The position numbers and the translations under genes are program-made. Positions 43,327 through 52,409 of a stretch of 64,000 bases of DNA are shown here, piece by piece; the first letter of the stretch is position 1; each line of letters starts with the position of its first letter. This stretch comes from Streptomyces sp. NBC_01775. GTDB lineage: Bacteria > Actinomycetota > Actinomycetes > Streptomycetales > Streptomycetaceae. Where the stretch lies: positions 3,348,001-3,412,000 of the forward strand of contig NZ_CP109104.1 in NCBI RefSeq assembly GCF_035917675.1, written 5' to 3'. Under the pieces are notes generated by a model. The model searched no databases and was not told where the DNA came from. It saw only the letters and a list, made by a program, of their open reading frames with translations.

Positions 43327-44592
43327 ATGGCACTCGACACGACGAAAACGGCGCAGAGTCCCGGCGACGAGCCACCGCCGGGGCAGCCGGGTAGTCGCGG
43401 GCCGACGTATGGGGAGGCGGTCGTCGACCTCGGCGCGATCGCCCACAACACTTCTGTACTGGCCAAGCACGCGGGCGAGGCCGCGTTGATGGCCGTGGTG
43501 AAGGCGGACGGGTTCGGACACGGTGTCCTGCCGGTGGCTCGTACGGCGCTGGCCAACGGCGCGACGTGGCTGGGAGTCACCTCCACCACAGAGGCTCTCC
43601 AGCTGCGCAGGGCCGGAATCGACGCCCGCATCCTGAGCTGGATGCACCTGCCGACCGAGGATTTCACCGCGGCGGTGCTGGCCGACATCGACCTCTCGGT
43701 CACCTCGGTCGCTCACCTGGCCGGGGTGGCAGCGGGCGCGGAACGAGCAGGCCGGCGGGCAAGCATCCATCTGAAGATCGACACAGGGCTGAACCGGAAC
43801 GGGGCGCCGCCCTATGAGTGGCCCGCTCTGATCAACGCGGCCCGGAAGTACGAGCGGGACGGACTTGTACAGGTCGTCGGCCTGTGGTCGCATCTTGTGC
43901 ACGCGGACGAGCCGGAACACCCGACCACCGCTGGCCAGGTCAGCCGCTTCGAAGCCGCCGTCGACCGTGCCCGCGCGGCGGGACTCCGCCCCGAATTGCT
44001 GCATCTGGCCAATTCCGGGGCAATTCTCGGGGCGCCGAATACCCATTTCAATCTGGTTCGCGCGGGTATCGGCCTCTACGGGGTGGAGCCGGTGCGCGAG
44101 CGCCACTTCGGTCTGCGCCCGGCCATGACGGTGCGCGGCTGGGCGATCATGGCCCGTAGGGTGCAGGGCGGCGAAGGTGTCTCGTACGGACACACGCATG
44201 TCACCGAGCGCCCGACGGGGCTCTTGCTCATGCCCCTCGGCTTCGCCGACGGAATCCCGCGGGCAGCCGCCGAACAGGCCCAGATGTGGGTCGCCGGCGA
44301 GCGTCGTCCGGTGGTCGGGCGCATCGCCATGGACCAATGCGTGATCAACACCGGAGACGCCGCCGTGGACGTAGGGGAGGAAGTGGTGGTCTTCGGCCCC
44401 GGCGACCGGGGAGAGCCGACCGTTTCCGAGTGGGCGGAGTGGGCCGGAACCATTCCGCACGAAGTGCTCACCGGGGTGGGCGGGCGCGTAACCCGCCGGT
44501 ATCTGCCGGACCCGCCAGATGGTGCCGACGCGGCATCGGAGTCGCCGCACCACGCAAATTCTGACGTCGAGGAGGGGGTCGCCCGTGTCTGA
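43327..44592 (+). CDS. alr: Alanine racemase
   Basis: A 421-aa PLP enzyme converting L-alanine to D-alanine for peptidoglycan. The PLP lysine is K59 in MAVVKADGFGHG (usual form AVKADAYGHG, so Tyr to Phe here), and the catalytic Tyr of the other subunit is Y287 in EGVSYGHTH. HLKIDTGLNRNG, HLANSGA, RAGIGLYG and MDQCVINTG are further landmarks. ATG 43327 has AAGGA 6 bases upstream. An N-terminal leader of about 25 residues and an acidic C-terminal tail extend the normal length. The stop overlaps the ddl start by 8 bp, forming a D-Ala-D-Ala operon. Confidence 0.93.
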   Translation: MALDTTKTAQSPGDEPPPGQPGSRGPTYGEAVVDLGAIAHNTSVLAKHAGEAALMAVVKADGFGHGVLPVARTALANGATWLGVTSTTEALQLRRAGIDARILSWMHLPTEDFTAAVLADIDLSVTSVAHLAGVAAGAERAGRRASIHLKIDTGLNRNGAPPYEWPALINAARKYERDGLVQVVGLWSHLVHADEPEHPTTAGQVSRFEAAVDRARAAGLRPELLHLANSGAILGAPNTHFNLVRAGIGLYGVEPVRERHFGLRPAMTVRGWAIMARRVQGGEGVSYGHTHVTERPTGLLLMPLGFADGIPRAAAEQAQMWVAGERRPVVGRIAMDQCVINTGDAAVDVGEEVVVFGPGDRGEPTVSEWAEWAGTIPHEVLTGVGGRVTRRYLPDPPDGADAASESPHHANSDVEEGVARV

Positions 44593-45637
44593 GTACGGCG
44601 CGAAGAAAACGGTCGCCGTGATGTTCGGTGGCCGCAGCAGCGAATACGACGTGTCCGTGGCCTCGGCCGCATCGGTGGCGACCCACCTGAACCGCTCCCG
44701 GTACGAGGTCATTCCCGTGCGGATCACACCCGACGGCGAATGGGCGGTGGGGACGGACCGTGAGTCGGCCGGCCGCTTCGAGGCGCAGGATCTGATAAAG
44801 CTGACTCCCTCGTCCGGAACCGCCGTCGCGCGCAGCGTCGCCGACGCCCTGAACGCCATGGGCTCGGCGGACGTAGTGATCCCGGTATTTCATGGACCGT
44901 ACGGCGAGGACGGGCTCCTTCAAGGGCTCCTGGAGATGGCCGGCATTCCGTACGTCGGCAACGGTGTGCTGGCGAGCGCGGCCTCGATGGACAAGGACGT
45001 CACCAAGCGCCTGCTGTCGTCGACCGGCCTTCCCGTCGCCGATTCCGTGGTGCTTGAGGAATCCCGGACCTCGCTGTCACCGGAGGAACGCGAACGGCTC
45101 GGCCTGCCGGTGTTCGTCAAGCCGGCGAGAGCGGGCTCCAGCATGGGAGTCAGCCGTGTCGAGCGCTGGGAGGAGCTGCCCGACGCGATCGCCGTGGCCC
45201 GGAAACTCGACACCAAGGTGTTGGTGGAAGAGGCAGTGATCGGGCGGGAAATCGATGTGGCAGTGCTGCAATACCCGGACGGGCAGGCGAAAGCGGGACC
45301 CGCGCTGGAGATTTCCGTGGGTGCCGACCGGCGCTTCTTCGACCACTCCGCCAAGTACGGGGACCCGAGCACCCGGTTCGATATCCCGGCGCAGCTGGAC
45401 GAGCGAACCGCGACACGGCTGAGCGAGCTGGCGCTGAACGTTTTCAAGACGCTCGATTGCCGTGGGCTGCTGCGAGCTGACTTCTTCCTGAAGGAAGACG
45501 GCACCCTGGTGGTGAATGAGGTCAACACGTTCCCCGGCCTTACGCAGGCCTCCCAGTTCCCGCAAATCTGGCAGGCCGCGGGTCTGGACTACCCCGAGCT
45601 CCTGGACGTGCTGATCGAGGCAGCACTCTCCAAGTGA
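44585..45637 (+). CDS. ddl: D-alanine--D-alanine ligase
   Basis: A 350-aa ATP-grasp ligase: VAVMFGGRSSEYDVSVASA, VFHGPYGEDGLLQGLLEMAG, VFVKPARAGSSMGVSRV, IGREIDVAVLQ, FFDHSAKYGDPSTRF and VVNEVNTFPGLTQASQFP. The omega-loop Tyr (AKY) marks the D-Ala-D-Ala type; VanA-like D-Ala-D-Lac enzymes lack it. It joins two D-alanines in the cytosol for the peptidoglycan pentapeptide. GTG 44585 has GAGGGGG upstream and overlaps alr. The alr-ddl pair standing alone suggests an extra, possibly resistance-related, set. Confidence 0.93.
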   Translation: MSEYGAKKTVAVMFGGRSSEYDVSVASAASVATHLNRSRYEVIPVRITPDGEWAVGTDRESAGRFEAQDLIKLTPSSGTAVARSVADALNAMGSADVVIPVFHGPYGEDGLLQGLLEMAGIPYVGNGVLASAASMDKDVTKRLLSSTGLPVADSVVLEESRTSLSPEERERLGLPVFVKPARAGSSMGVSRVERWEELPDAIAVARKLDTKVLVEEAVIGREIDVAVLQYPDGQAKAGPALEISVGADRRFFDHSAKYGDPSTRFDIPAQLDERTATRLSELALNVFKTLDCRGLLRADFFLKEDGTLVVNEVNTFPGLTQASQFPQIWQAAGLDYPELLDVLIEAALSK

Positions 45638-45886
45638 TCGGTGGAACGTACGTTCTCCTGCTCCCGCTGGGTTGTCGGCGAATGCCGCCGAACCCGCCGG
45701 ACAGCGCGGTGCGCCGGGCGTGACCTCGCGGTGGCGCGGCCTACGACGTAGCAGACGTTGCACGACGCCGGCCGCGCCCGCGTAACCGCCCCCGCCTCCC
45801 CGAACCGGGCGGTGAGGGCTACCCGGTGACGTACGGGCACCGGATGAGTATCCGCACGGATCCGCTCCGGCGGGAGGCTGCCTACG

Positions 45887-46600
45887 GTGGCGTCCATGAG
45901 CGCACCCGAGCCCACCGACACCTCCACCTCCGCCCCCACGCCCACCCCCGCTGCCGGCCGCAGGGGGCGTTGGATCGCCGCGCTCTTGGTGACACCGGTG
46001 GTGCTGCTGGTCGTGGGCGGCTGGTATCTGATGTACGGCTGGCCGGAGTCGTACGACAAGGCGCCGCCGCCGGAGATGCTGAAGCGGATCGCGGCAGACA
46101 ACCAGGAGGCTTTCCGCGTACTGGACCTCGGCACCGCGCTGACGCCGCGGCCCGGCCCGGAAGATCCCCGCGACCACCATGACAGCAACTCCGCTTCGAC
46201 GGACGTGTGTTACCCCGCCGATGGCCTGGAGCAGATGGACGACAAGCCCGTTGACGGTGTCTACCGGGTCAACCACGGCTGGACCGTCGTCCGGAAAGAC
46301 GGCACCGGAGTGCGGGCGGCCTTCGTCCGGCTGAAGGACCATCTCGCGGAGAAGGGCTGGGAAGTCGACTGGAGCGAGTCCATCAACAAGCAGAACTTCA
46401 GCGTGATAGCCCGGAAGGACGACTACCAGCTGTCGATCAGCTGGGAGGCGGACTTCAAGGAGGTCTCCAGCCTCGGCACCAGCCCCTGCACCCGCTACCC
46501 CAGCACATCGCAGGAGCGCGCCTACCGGTCCGGCGAGTTCGGCGAGTCCTCGGACCGGCCGCTGACACCGCCCACCCTGGTGCCCGACCGGCAGCGCTGA
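45887..46600 (+). CDS. Membrane-anchored protein of unknown function
   Basis: A 237-aa protein with a Thr/Pro-rich cytosolic leader, one transmembrane segment (WIAALLVTPVVLLVVGGWYL, about residues 29-48) and an external domain of about 185 aa (VCYPADGLEQMD, VYRVNHGWTVVRKDGTGVRA, LKDHLAEKGWEVDWSESI, DYQLSISWEADFK). The external part has two Cys residues and repeated strand patterns; no named family is recognised. GTG 45887 is supported by GGGAGG 9 bases upstream. The kinase gene follows 196 bases later and may be related in function. Confidence 0.75.
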   Translation: MASMSAPEPTDTSTSAPTPTPAAGRRGRWIAALLVTPVVLLVVGGWYLMYGWPESYDKAPPPEMLKRIAADNQEAFRVLDLGTALTPRPGPEDPRDHHDSNSASTDVCYPADGLEQMDDKPVDGVYRVNHGWTVVRKDGTGVRAAFVRLKDHLAEKGWEVDWSESINKQNFSVIARKDDYQLSISWEADFKEVSSLGTSPCTRYPSTSQERAYRSGEFGESSDRPLTPPTLVPDRQR

Positions 46601-46796
46601 GCCGCTTCGACCGGGCGACGGGCTTCAGCCGTCGGCTCCGACGGTCGCGGCGTCGATGACGAACCGGGCTCCTGTTCCCGCCCATCAGCGCGGTGGGGCT
46701 GGCCATCGCAGTGCCTTCACAATCCCAACACCCCCTCCAACCAGGGCTGTTCAGGTATCGTCTCTGCGCTCAGCCGGAAGCCGGAAGGGAGTGGTG

Positions 46797-48692
46797 ATGC
46801 GACCGCTGGAGACCTCTGACCCGCGCCGGGTCGGGCCGTACCGGATGCTCGCCGAACTCGGCAGCGGCGGGATGGGGCGGGTCCTGCTGGGCGATACGCC
46901 CGGCGGGCGGCTGGTCGCACTCAAGCGCGTGCGCGCGCAGTTCGTGGAGGACGACGGTTTCCGCACGCGCTTTCACCGCGAAGTGAACGCCTCCCGCAAG
47001 GTGTCGGGCGACTACACGGCGGACGTGATCGACGACGGGGTGGGTGCCCCGGTGCCGTGGCTGGCCTCGGAGTTCGTGCCAGGACCCTCGTTGCACGCGG
47101 CGATAGACGCCGTCGGCGCGATGCCGGAGGAAGCGGTGCTCCGGCTGGCAGCCGACCTGGCCTCGGCGCTGATCGACATTCACCGGGCCGGACTGGTGCA
47201 CCGCGATCTGAAGCCCTCCAATGTGCTGCTGACCGAGGACCGCGCCAAGGTCATCGACTTCGGCATCGCGCGCGCCGCCGACAGCGACGACGGCACCTCG
47301 GTGACGCACACCGGCTGGGTGGTCGGCGCACCCGCCTACATGTCGCCGGAGCAGGCGGAGCCCGAGGGCCGCGAACTGACCCCGGCCAGCGATGTGTTCT
47401 CGCTGGGCTCCGTGCTGGTCATGGCGTGCGTGCGGAAGGGCCCGTTCGACGGGGGCTCGGCCCCGCAGATGATGTACAAGGTCGTGCACAGCGAGCCGGA
47501 TCTCAGCGAGGTCCCCGAGAGGCTGCGCGAGCTCGTCCAGTCGTGCCTGGCCAAGGACCCGGCCAAGCGGCCGAAACCGGACCAGCTCCGCAACATGGCA
47601 CGGGAGCTGGTCGGGGAGCGCACCGCGTCCGAGCGGCCATGGCCGCGCGAAGTGCACCAACTGATCGCGTCCCAGCAGGACGACGTGACCCGGTTCCGCG
47701 TGGCGGCGGACGAGCGGAACGTCCCGCCCGATTCCGAGGGGCCCACCGTCGTCGTACCGCCTCGGCCGGGGAGCGGCGCGGCGCGGGCCCGGCAGGCGTT
47801 CGCCCGGCTACGGGACCTCACCCGCGAGGTCTCCGACGCGGTACGGAGCGCACCACCGGGCGCGGCGCGCGGACGCGCCACCGCTCGCGAACCGGACGCA
47901 CCGCCGCCCACCACCGCGACCGTCGACCCGCAGCCGCCCGACGAGCCGGCCACGAACCTACGAGCGCGCCTGACGGCCGCAGCCTCCGGGCCGATGGCCC
48001 GCAAGGCCCTCAAACGGTCGCTCGACACCGCCTTCATACTCTGTGGCGTACTCGGGGGCGTGATCGCCGCCACCAAGGCCAACAGCGGCGACCTCCTCCC
48101 CATGAACGAGCCGTTCTTCCACGACCGGCTCCTCGACATGGGCGCTCCCACGATCCCCGCCGGGCTGACCCACGCCAGCTATGTGGGCGCGGTGACCGGT
48201 GTCTGGCTCGGTGGGCTGTTCGGCGTCGTCGCATGGGTCGTTGCCGGGCTGCGTTCCGCGCTGACCAGCTGTGTCGTTCTCGCGGCGCTGTGCGTGAGCG
48301 GCTTCGTCCTCGGCTGGATCGGGGACGGCGGCGGCCTGGACGTCGCCGTGATCAGCCTCGGCGACGTCGGAGACCCCGGCGGCTGGACCGGCGCCCTGCT
48401 GGGGCTCGCACCCTTGGCCCTCGCCATTGCCGTGTCCCAAAAGGGCGGCGTGTCCCACCCCGGCGAACAGGGGTGCGGCGTCGTGGCCGCCCTCGCGGTC
48501 TCGGCGGCGCTCACCGCGTGCATGGGCGCCGTCTGCGGCTACTACGGCTGGATCGGCGTCGTCATCGGCGACTCCACCAGCATAGGCCTGGCCACGGCCA
48601 TCGGCGCGGCCGTCGGCGGCAGCGTCGCCTTCCGCATCGTCGCCGCCGTACACGCCCGGAGATCCGCCTCCAGGAGGAGCACCCGCTCCTGA
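46797..48692 (+). CDS. Serine/threonine protein kinase with C-terminal membrane domain
   Basis: A 631-aa protein. The kinase domain (about residues 12-270) is complete: GSGGMG loop, VALKRV lysine, VHRDLKPSNVLL, VIDFGIARA and GAPAYMSPEQAEPEGRELTP, with a C-lobe arginine in DPAKRPKPDQLR. A linker (about 280-415) rich in Pro/Ala/Arg leads to about five hydrophobic segments (GVLGGVIAATKA, GVWLGGLFGVVAWVVAGL, VVLAALCVSGFVLGWIGD, LLGLAPLALAIAVSQ, LATAIGAAVGGSVAF). Pkn-type kinases usually have a single membrane helix, so the multi-span tail is less common. ATG 46797 follows GGGAG at 5 bases. Substrates are unknown. Confidence 0.9.
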   Translation: MRPLETSDPRRVGPYRMLAELGSGGMGRVLLGDTPGGRLVALKRVRAQFVEDDGFRTRFHREVNASRKVSGDYTADVIDDGVGAPVPWLASEFVPGPSLHAAIDAVGAMPEEAVLRLAADLASALIDIHRAGLVHRDLKPSNVLLTEDRAKVIDFGIARAADSDDGTSVTHTGWVVGAPAYMSPEQAEPEGRELTPASDVFSLGSVLVMACVRKGPFDGGSAPQMMYKVVHSEPDLSEVPERLRELVQSCLAKDPAKRPKPDQLRNMARELVGERTASERPWPREVHQLIASQQDDVTRFRVAADERNVPPDSEGPTVVVPPRPGSGAARARQAFARLRDLTREVSDAVRSAPPGAARGRATAREPDAPPPTTATVDPQPPDEPATNLRARLTAAASGPMARKALKRSLDTAFILCGVLGGVIAATKANSGDLLPMNEPFFHDRLLDMGAPTIPAGLTHASYVGAVTGVWLGGLFGVVAWVVAGLRSALTSCVVLAALCVSGFVLGWIGDGGGLDVAVISLGDVGDPGGWTGALLGLAPLALAIAVSQKGGVSHPGEQGCGVVAALAVSAALTACMGAVCGYYGWIGVVIGDSTSIGLATAIGAAVGGSVAFRIVAAVHARRSASRRSTRS

Positions 48693-48746
48693 ACGGGGCG
48701 TTCACACCCGCTCCACCGCGATCTCCGGCGCCCCGGCCCTCGTAGG

Positions 48747-48820
48747 CCTGCGCCCGGACACGGCCCGCGTATACCTGCGCCCGGATTCGGCCCCCGTACA
48801 CCCGCGCCCGGATACGAGGC
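48747..48820. repeat. 27-bp tandem repeat, about 2.7 copies
   Basis: Units at 48747-48773 and 48774-48800 (core CCTGCGCCCGGAnnCGGCCC) and a partial third, in the gap after the kinase gene. Non-coding as far as can be seen. Confidence 0.75.
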
Positions 48821-48961
48821 ACGACGGGCTGCCGGGGCGAACAGGTCCACAGCTACCGGTTTCTGGTCAACCCGGCCGAGAACAGACGTCCGCCGGTGAA
48901 CCGTCCGCTGCGCGCATCCGTCGTGCGTACGCAGACGATTCTTATCCGAGAGGCGTGTTCT

Positions 48962-50605
48962 GTGGGTGTGAGACCGCTTAAGTCACTTCGATCATTTCGA
49001 CCGCTTCTATTCGCTCTTCTGCTGATCGTCGCCGGCGTATCGGCCATGACCTCGGCGGAGTTCCAGGGGCCCTCCGACAACCGCCAGGACCGCATCACCG
49101 GGGCGGCGTCCGCCGGTGACGCCGAGCACACCGTCACCCTGCGGAACAAGACGGCGAACCGCATCTGGGTCGGGGCCACCGTCAACGCCGACGGCTCGGC
49201 CCCGCTCACCGGATTGCCGACACTGGACCCAGGGCAGTCCGCCAAGATCCCCGTCCCCGAGCGTTCGGGCGCCAAGCACTGGCGCGGCAAGTTCTTCGCC
49301 CGCGAGGGCTGCACCGGGAAGGAGGGCAGCACGTTCCACTGTGCCGTGGGCGACTGCGGACCGTACGCCGACCGCTGCTCCACCGGCGAACAGCCCGCCA
49401 GCCTCGCCGAGTTCAATTTCGACACGGCCGACAAGATGGCACCTTGGTACAACGTCAGCTACGTCAACGCCGTCTCGGCTCCGATCACCATCACCCCCGA
49501 CGGGGTGACCCCGCCCGAGAACGGCGGGGAGTGCGCCTCGGTGGGCTGCCCCACCGACCTGCTGGCCCACTGCCCGTCCGAGAACCTGACCAAGGACAAG
49601 AAGACGGGCAAGCCGCAGGTATGCGTCAACCCGAACCGGGACGCGAGGACCGCCTACAGCGAAGCGCTCAAAAAGCAGTGCCCCACGGCGTACTCCTGGT
49701 CCAAGCACGACACCGAGAAGGGCAACCAGGTCGTACGCCAGTGCAGCAAGTGCAAGGGCCTGACCGTCACCTTCCACGGCACCGGCGACGCCGAGAAGCC
49801 CGCCCCCAACCCGCCCCCCGGCAACGGCGACAAGCCCGGCAACGGCAACGAGCCCGGCCACGGCGATGACCCCACGCCCACGCACCGCAAGGGCGTGGCG
49901 CTCAACCCCGTCGACGGCGCCGCCCCGGCGCTGAAGAACTCGGGCGCCTCCTGGTACCACAACTGGGCCTCCTCAAGCGGCCCGATCGCCAAGCCGGAGG
50001 GAGTCGAGTACGTCCCGACGATCTGGGGTCCCGACTCGGTCACCGACGACGAGCTGAACAAGGCCGCGAAGGAGGGCAAGAGTCTCCTGGGCTTCAACGA
50101 GCCCGACTTGCCCCAGCAGGCCGACATGCCGCCGGAGCAGGCTCTGGATCTGTGGCCCCGGCTGGAGAAGACCGGCCTGAACCTGGGCGCCCCGGCGGTC
50201 GCTTTCGACGCGGACAAGCCCGGCAGCTGGCTGGACCGCTTCATGAAGGGTGCCGAGAAGCGCGGCCTGCGCGTCGACTTCATCCCGGTGCACTGGTACG
50301 GCTCCGACTTCGGCCCCGGCGCCACCGACCAGCTGTCCAGCTATCTGAAGCGCATCCACGACCGGTACAAGAAGCCGGTCTGGCTGACCGAGTACGCCCT
50401 CACCGACTTCTCCAAGAAGACTCCCCGCTACCCGAACGAGCAGGAGCAGACCGCCTTCATCAAATCCTCGACGAAGATGCTGAACAGCCTGGACTTCGTA
50501 AAGCGCTACGCGTGGTTCGCCCTCTCGACCCAGACCGGCCCGACCGGTCTCTACAACGGCAGCAACGCGAACGAGAGCGGGAAGATCTACCGCGACGTTC
50601 GCTGA
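48962..50605 (+). CDS. Secreted thaumatin-GH128 fusion, putative beta-1,3-glucanase
   Basis: About 547 aa. A signal segment (RPLLFALLLIVAGVSAMTSA) is followed by a Cys-rich thaumatin-like domain (about 55-275: HTVTLRNKTANRIWVGAT, FHCAVGDCGPYADRC, PASLAEFNFD, WYNVSYVNAVSAPITITPDG), a PGNG-type linker (about 276-310) and a GH128/Asl1-like glycoside hydrolase (about 312-547: SGASWYHNW, EYVPTIWG, SLLGFNEPD, VDFIPVHWYG, VWLTEYAL). Likely catalytic Glu residues are 380 (NEPD) and 477 (LTEYA). Both domains are associated with beta-1,3-glucan, so fungal wall attack is the probable job. GTG 48962 has GAGAGG upstream; GTG 48968 is also possible. Confidence 0.87.
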   Translation: MGVRPLKSLRSFRPLLFALLLIVAGVSAMTSAEFQGPSDNRQDRITGAASAGDAEHTVTLRNKTANRIWVGATVNADGSAPLTGLPTLDPGQSAKIPVPERSGAKHWRGKFFAREGCTGKEGSTFHCAVGDCGPYADRCSTGEQPASLAEFNFDTADKMAPWYNVSYVNAVSAPITITPDGVTPPENGGECASVGCPTDLLAHCPSENLTKDKKTGKPQVCVNPNRDARTAYSEALKKQCPTAYSWSKHDTEKGNQVVRQCSKCKGLTVTFHGTGDAEKPAPNPPPGNGDKPGNGNEPGHGDDPTPTHRKGVALNPVDGAAPALKNSGASWYHNWASSSGPIAKPEGVEYVPTIWGPDSVTDDELNKAAKEGKSLLGFNEPDLPQQADMPPEQALDLWPRLEKTGLNLGAPAVAFDADKPGSWLDRFMKGAEKRGLRVDFIPVHWYGSDFGPGATDQLSSYLKRIHDRYKKPVWLTEYALTDFSKKTPRYPNEQEQTAFIKSSTKMLNSLDFVKRYAWFALSTQTGPTGLYNGSNANESGKIYRDVR

Positions 50606-50791
50606 CCATCCGCATCTGCCTGTGCTGAGCGGCCCCCAGGCCGTCTCCAGAGGCTGCCACCTTCGCCGGCGGCGGACTCGCCGTGCCCTCCCTGGGCACG
50701 GCGAGTCGATGGCCGGGGTGCCACCCCAGCCCGCCACGGGGTCAGGAGTCGTGAGTCAGGGGTCAGGGGGTCAGTCACCTTTTCCCCGGCG

Positions 50792-51196
50792 TCAGTCTCC
50801 GGGCTTGCGCCGCCAAGGCCAGTGCCGGCGTCGTCTTCTCCGGCTGTGGCCGCCCTGCCGGGCGCGACTCCAGAACCAGCCGGCCGGGGGCTCGTCGGAA
50901 CGCCACGGCTCACGCTCCGGATACCCCTCTTTTCTCCACCGGGCGGCCAGCTGTCGAGTCCGGGCTGCCGGCTCGGTCACGTCCGCCGCTCGGATGAACG
51001 CTTCGTCGAATTCGACGGAGTCCGCGTCGTTCGTGGCCGAGGAATCCGGGTCGGCCGCACTCTCCGGTTCACCCGTCCCGGGCTCCCGAAGCCCCTCCCC
51101 AGGGGCAGCGACGTCTTCGGGCTCTCTCCCGTTACGGGGTTCGCGGCTGCCCTTTTCACCGTCCGGCTCTCCGGCTCGGCCGCCTCCGCTGTTCAT
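50792..51196 (-). CDS. Small charged protein of unknown function
   Basis: A 134-aa protein with an acidic Gly/Glu/Pro N-terminal half, a conserved-looking core (SVEFDEAFIRAADVTEPAAR, TRQLAARWRKEGYPEREPWR, PPAGWFWSRA) and an Arg-rich tail (RRRRRRHWPWRRK). GAGGAGG lies about 11 bases before the ATG and third-position bias is good, so it is real. No family is recognised. The basic tail could bind nucleic acid or membrane; that is a guess. Confidence 0.7.
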   Translation of the reverse strand: MNSGGGRAGEPDGEKGSREPRNGREPEDVAAPGEGLREPGTGEPESAADPDSSATNDADSVEFDEAFIRAADVTEPAARTRQLAARWRKEGYPEREPWRSDEPPAGWFWSRARQGGHSRRRRRRHWPWRRKPGD

Positions 51197-51578
51197 GGCC
51201 CATACGCCTCCTCTTCCCTTCCCAGGCTAAAGGGGGTGCTTTCGGTGACTTCCCGAGCACGGTGAGAAACAGCTGAGAATTATCGGACTGTGGAGCAGGA
51301 ATACCTCTGCGTCATCAATGCGGCTTTCCGAGCGCTTCGCCGCGGCCCGGGGCTCGGCTCGACCGCCTGAACAAGCTCACGCCTGCCTCGGGTGAGCGCG
51401 TCACGGCGAGGCGAACATGGCCGCCGTCGACCGCTGACCACCGTCGCAGGCTCCCACGAACTGGGCGGCAACCTGGCCTCTACAACGAATTCGAAGCCCC
51501 CGGCGCCCGTCTCCCCCTGCTGGAACCGGCGCGTACGCGCGCTCTCATCGAGCACGCATGCTCATGAGAGGTTCGGGG
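51197..51578. other. 382-bp gap with a possible gene remnant
   Basis: No intact gene. On the plus strand, about 51478-51564, the frame LYNEFEAPGARLPLLEPART followed by RALIEHACS* looks like a protein C-terminus with good codon bias but has no start or upstream part. It may be the tail of a lost gene. Confidence 0.4.
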
Positions 51579-52316
51579 TCACCAGGGGACGACGCCGTCG
51601 TCCTCGAAGAACGAACCGGTCGGGCCGCCGTCGGGCAGCGTGGCGAGACGGATCGCTGTGGCTGCGCCCTGCTCAGGGGTGCGGGGCGCCTGGAAGCCGG
51701 TGAAGCCGGTCGCGACCAGGCCCGGGCAGGCGGCGTTGATCAGGATGTCCGTATCGGCGAACTGCCGGGCGTACTGCACGGTGACGGCGTTGAGGAACGA
51801 CTTCGACGGCGCGTAGGCCGCCATGACGGGGCCGATCTCGATGTCCGGGTCCGCCTGCCTGGCCAGGGACCCGACGGCACTGGAGACGTTGACGATGCGT
51901 GGCGACGTCGAGCGCCGCAGCAGCGGCAGCATCGCGTTGGTCACCCGGATGACACCGAGGACGTTGGTCTCCACGACCGTGCGGACCACGTCGAGGTCGA
52001 GCGTGGTCGGGTCCTGCGTCCACCCCGGGCCCATCTCGCCTGAGATGCCGGCGTTGTTGACCAGGACGTCCAGGCGCCCGGCCTGCCGTTCGACCAGTTC
52101 CGCGGCCTCGGTGACGCTCTGGTCGCCGGTCACGTCCAGCGGCACCCCGAACGCGTCCACCCCGGCGGCGCGCAGCTTCTCGACGGAGGTCTCGCGCCGG
52201 GCCTCGTCGCGGGCTCCCACGCCCACGCGGTATCCGAGAGCCCCCAGCCCGGCCGCGATCTCGTACCCGATTCCCTTGTTCGCGCCGGTCACCAGCGCGC
52301 TCTTCGCTTCGCTCAT
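51579..52316 (-). CDS. Short-chain dehydrogenase/reductase
   Basis: A 245-aa SDR: SALVTGANKGIGYEIAAGLG (cofactor loop TGxxxGIG), VGARDEARRE, VPLDVTG, LVNNAGISGE, IVNVSSAVGSLA with catalytic Ser, and YAPSKSFLNAVTVQYARQF with the Tyr-x-x-x-Lys pair. It is carbonyl-reductase-like. ATG 52316 (MSEAKSALV) is preferred over the open upstream frame to 52376. It is divergent from a LysR gene that probably regulates it. Confidence 0.9.
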   Translation of the reverse strand: MSEAKSALVTGANKGIGYEIAAGLGALGYRVGVGARDEARRETSVEKLRAAGVDAFGVPLDVTGDQSVTEAAELVERQAGRLDVLVNNAGISGEMGPGWTQDPTTLDLDVVRTVVETNVLGVIRVTNAMLPLLRRSTSPRIVNVSSAVGSLARQADPDIEIGPVMAAYAPSKSFLNAVTVQYARQFADTDILINAACPGLVATGFTGFQAPRTPEQGAATAIRLATLPDGGPTGSFFEDDGVVPW

Positions 52317-52374
52317 GCCGTCGATGCTCACTCGCGGACGAGCGATGCAGCCAACACCGGTACGGTGCGCTGTC

Positions 52375-52389
52375 ATACCCGGCAGGTAT
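52375..52389. promoter_or_regulatory. ATACC-N5-GGTAT inverted repeat, candidate LysR box
   Basis: A perfect 5-bp inverted repeat with a 5-bp spacer, in the 93-bp divergent gap between the SDR and LysR genes. It contains the T-N11-A pattern of LysR-type sites. Confidence 0.6.
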
Positions 52390-52409
52390 CACTGACGTAT
52401 GGTCTGCCC

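Noticed and set aside
42312-43703. 463-codon minus-strand frame across the gap before alr
   Set aside because: It overlaps alr antisense, has no domain, and its composition is Arg/Ser/Thr-rich without a start signal.
44585-45637. VanA-type D-Ala-D-Lac ligase
   Set aside because: The omega loop keeps AKY, the Tyr form of D-Ala-D-Ala ligases, and no vanH or vanX neighbour is present.
51491-51506. ATTCGAAGCC as a tRNA T-loop
   Set aside because: No acceptor stem, D-arm or anticodon arm can be built around it; the same applies to GATTCGAAAG at 58902.
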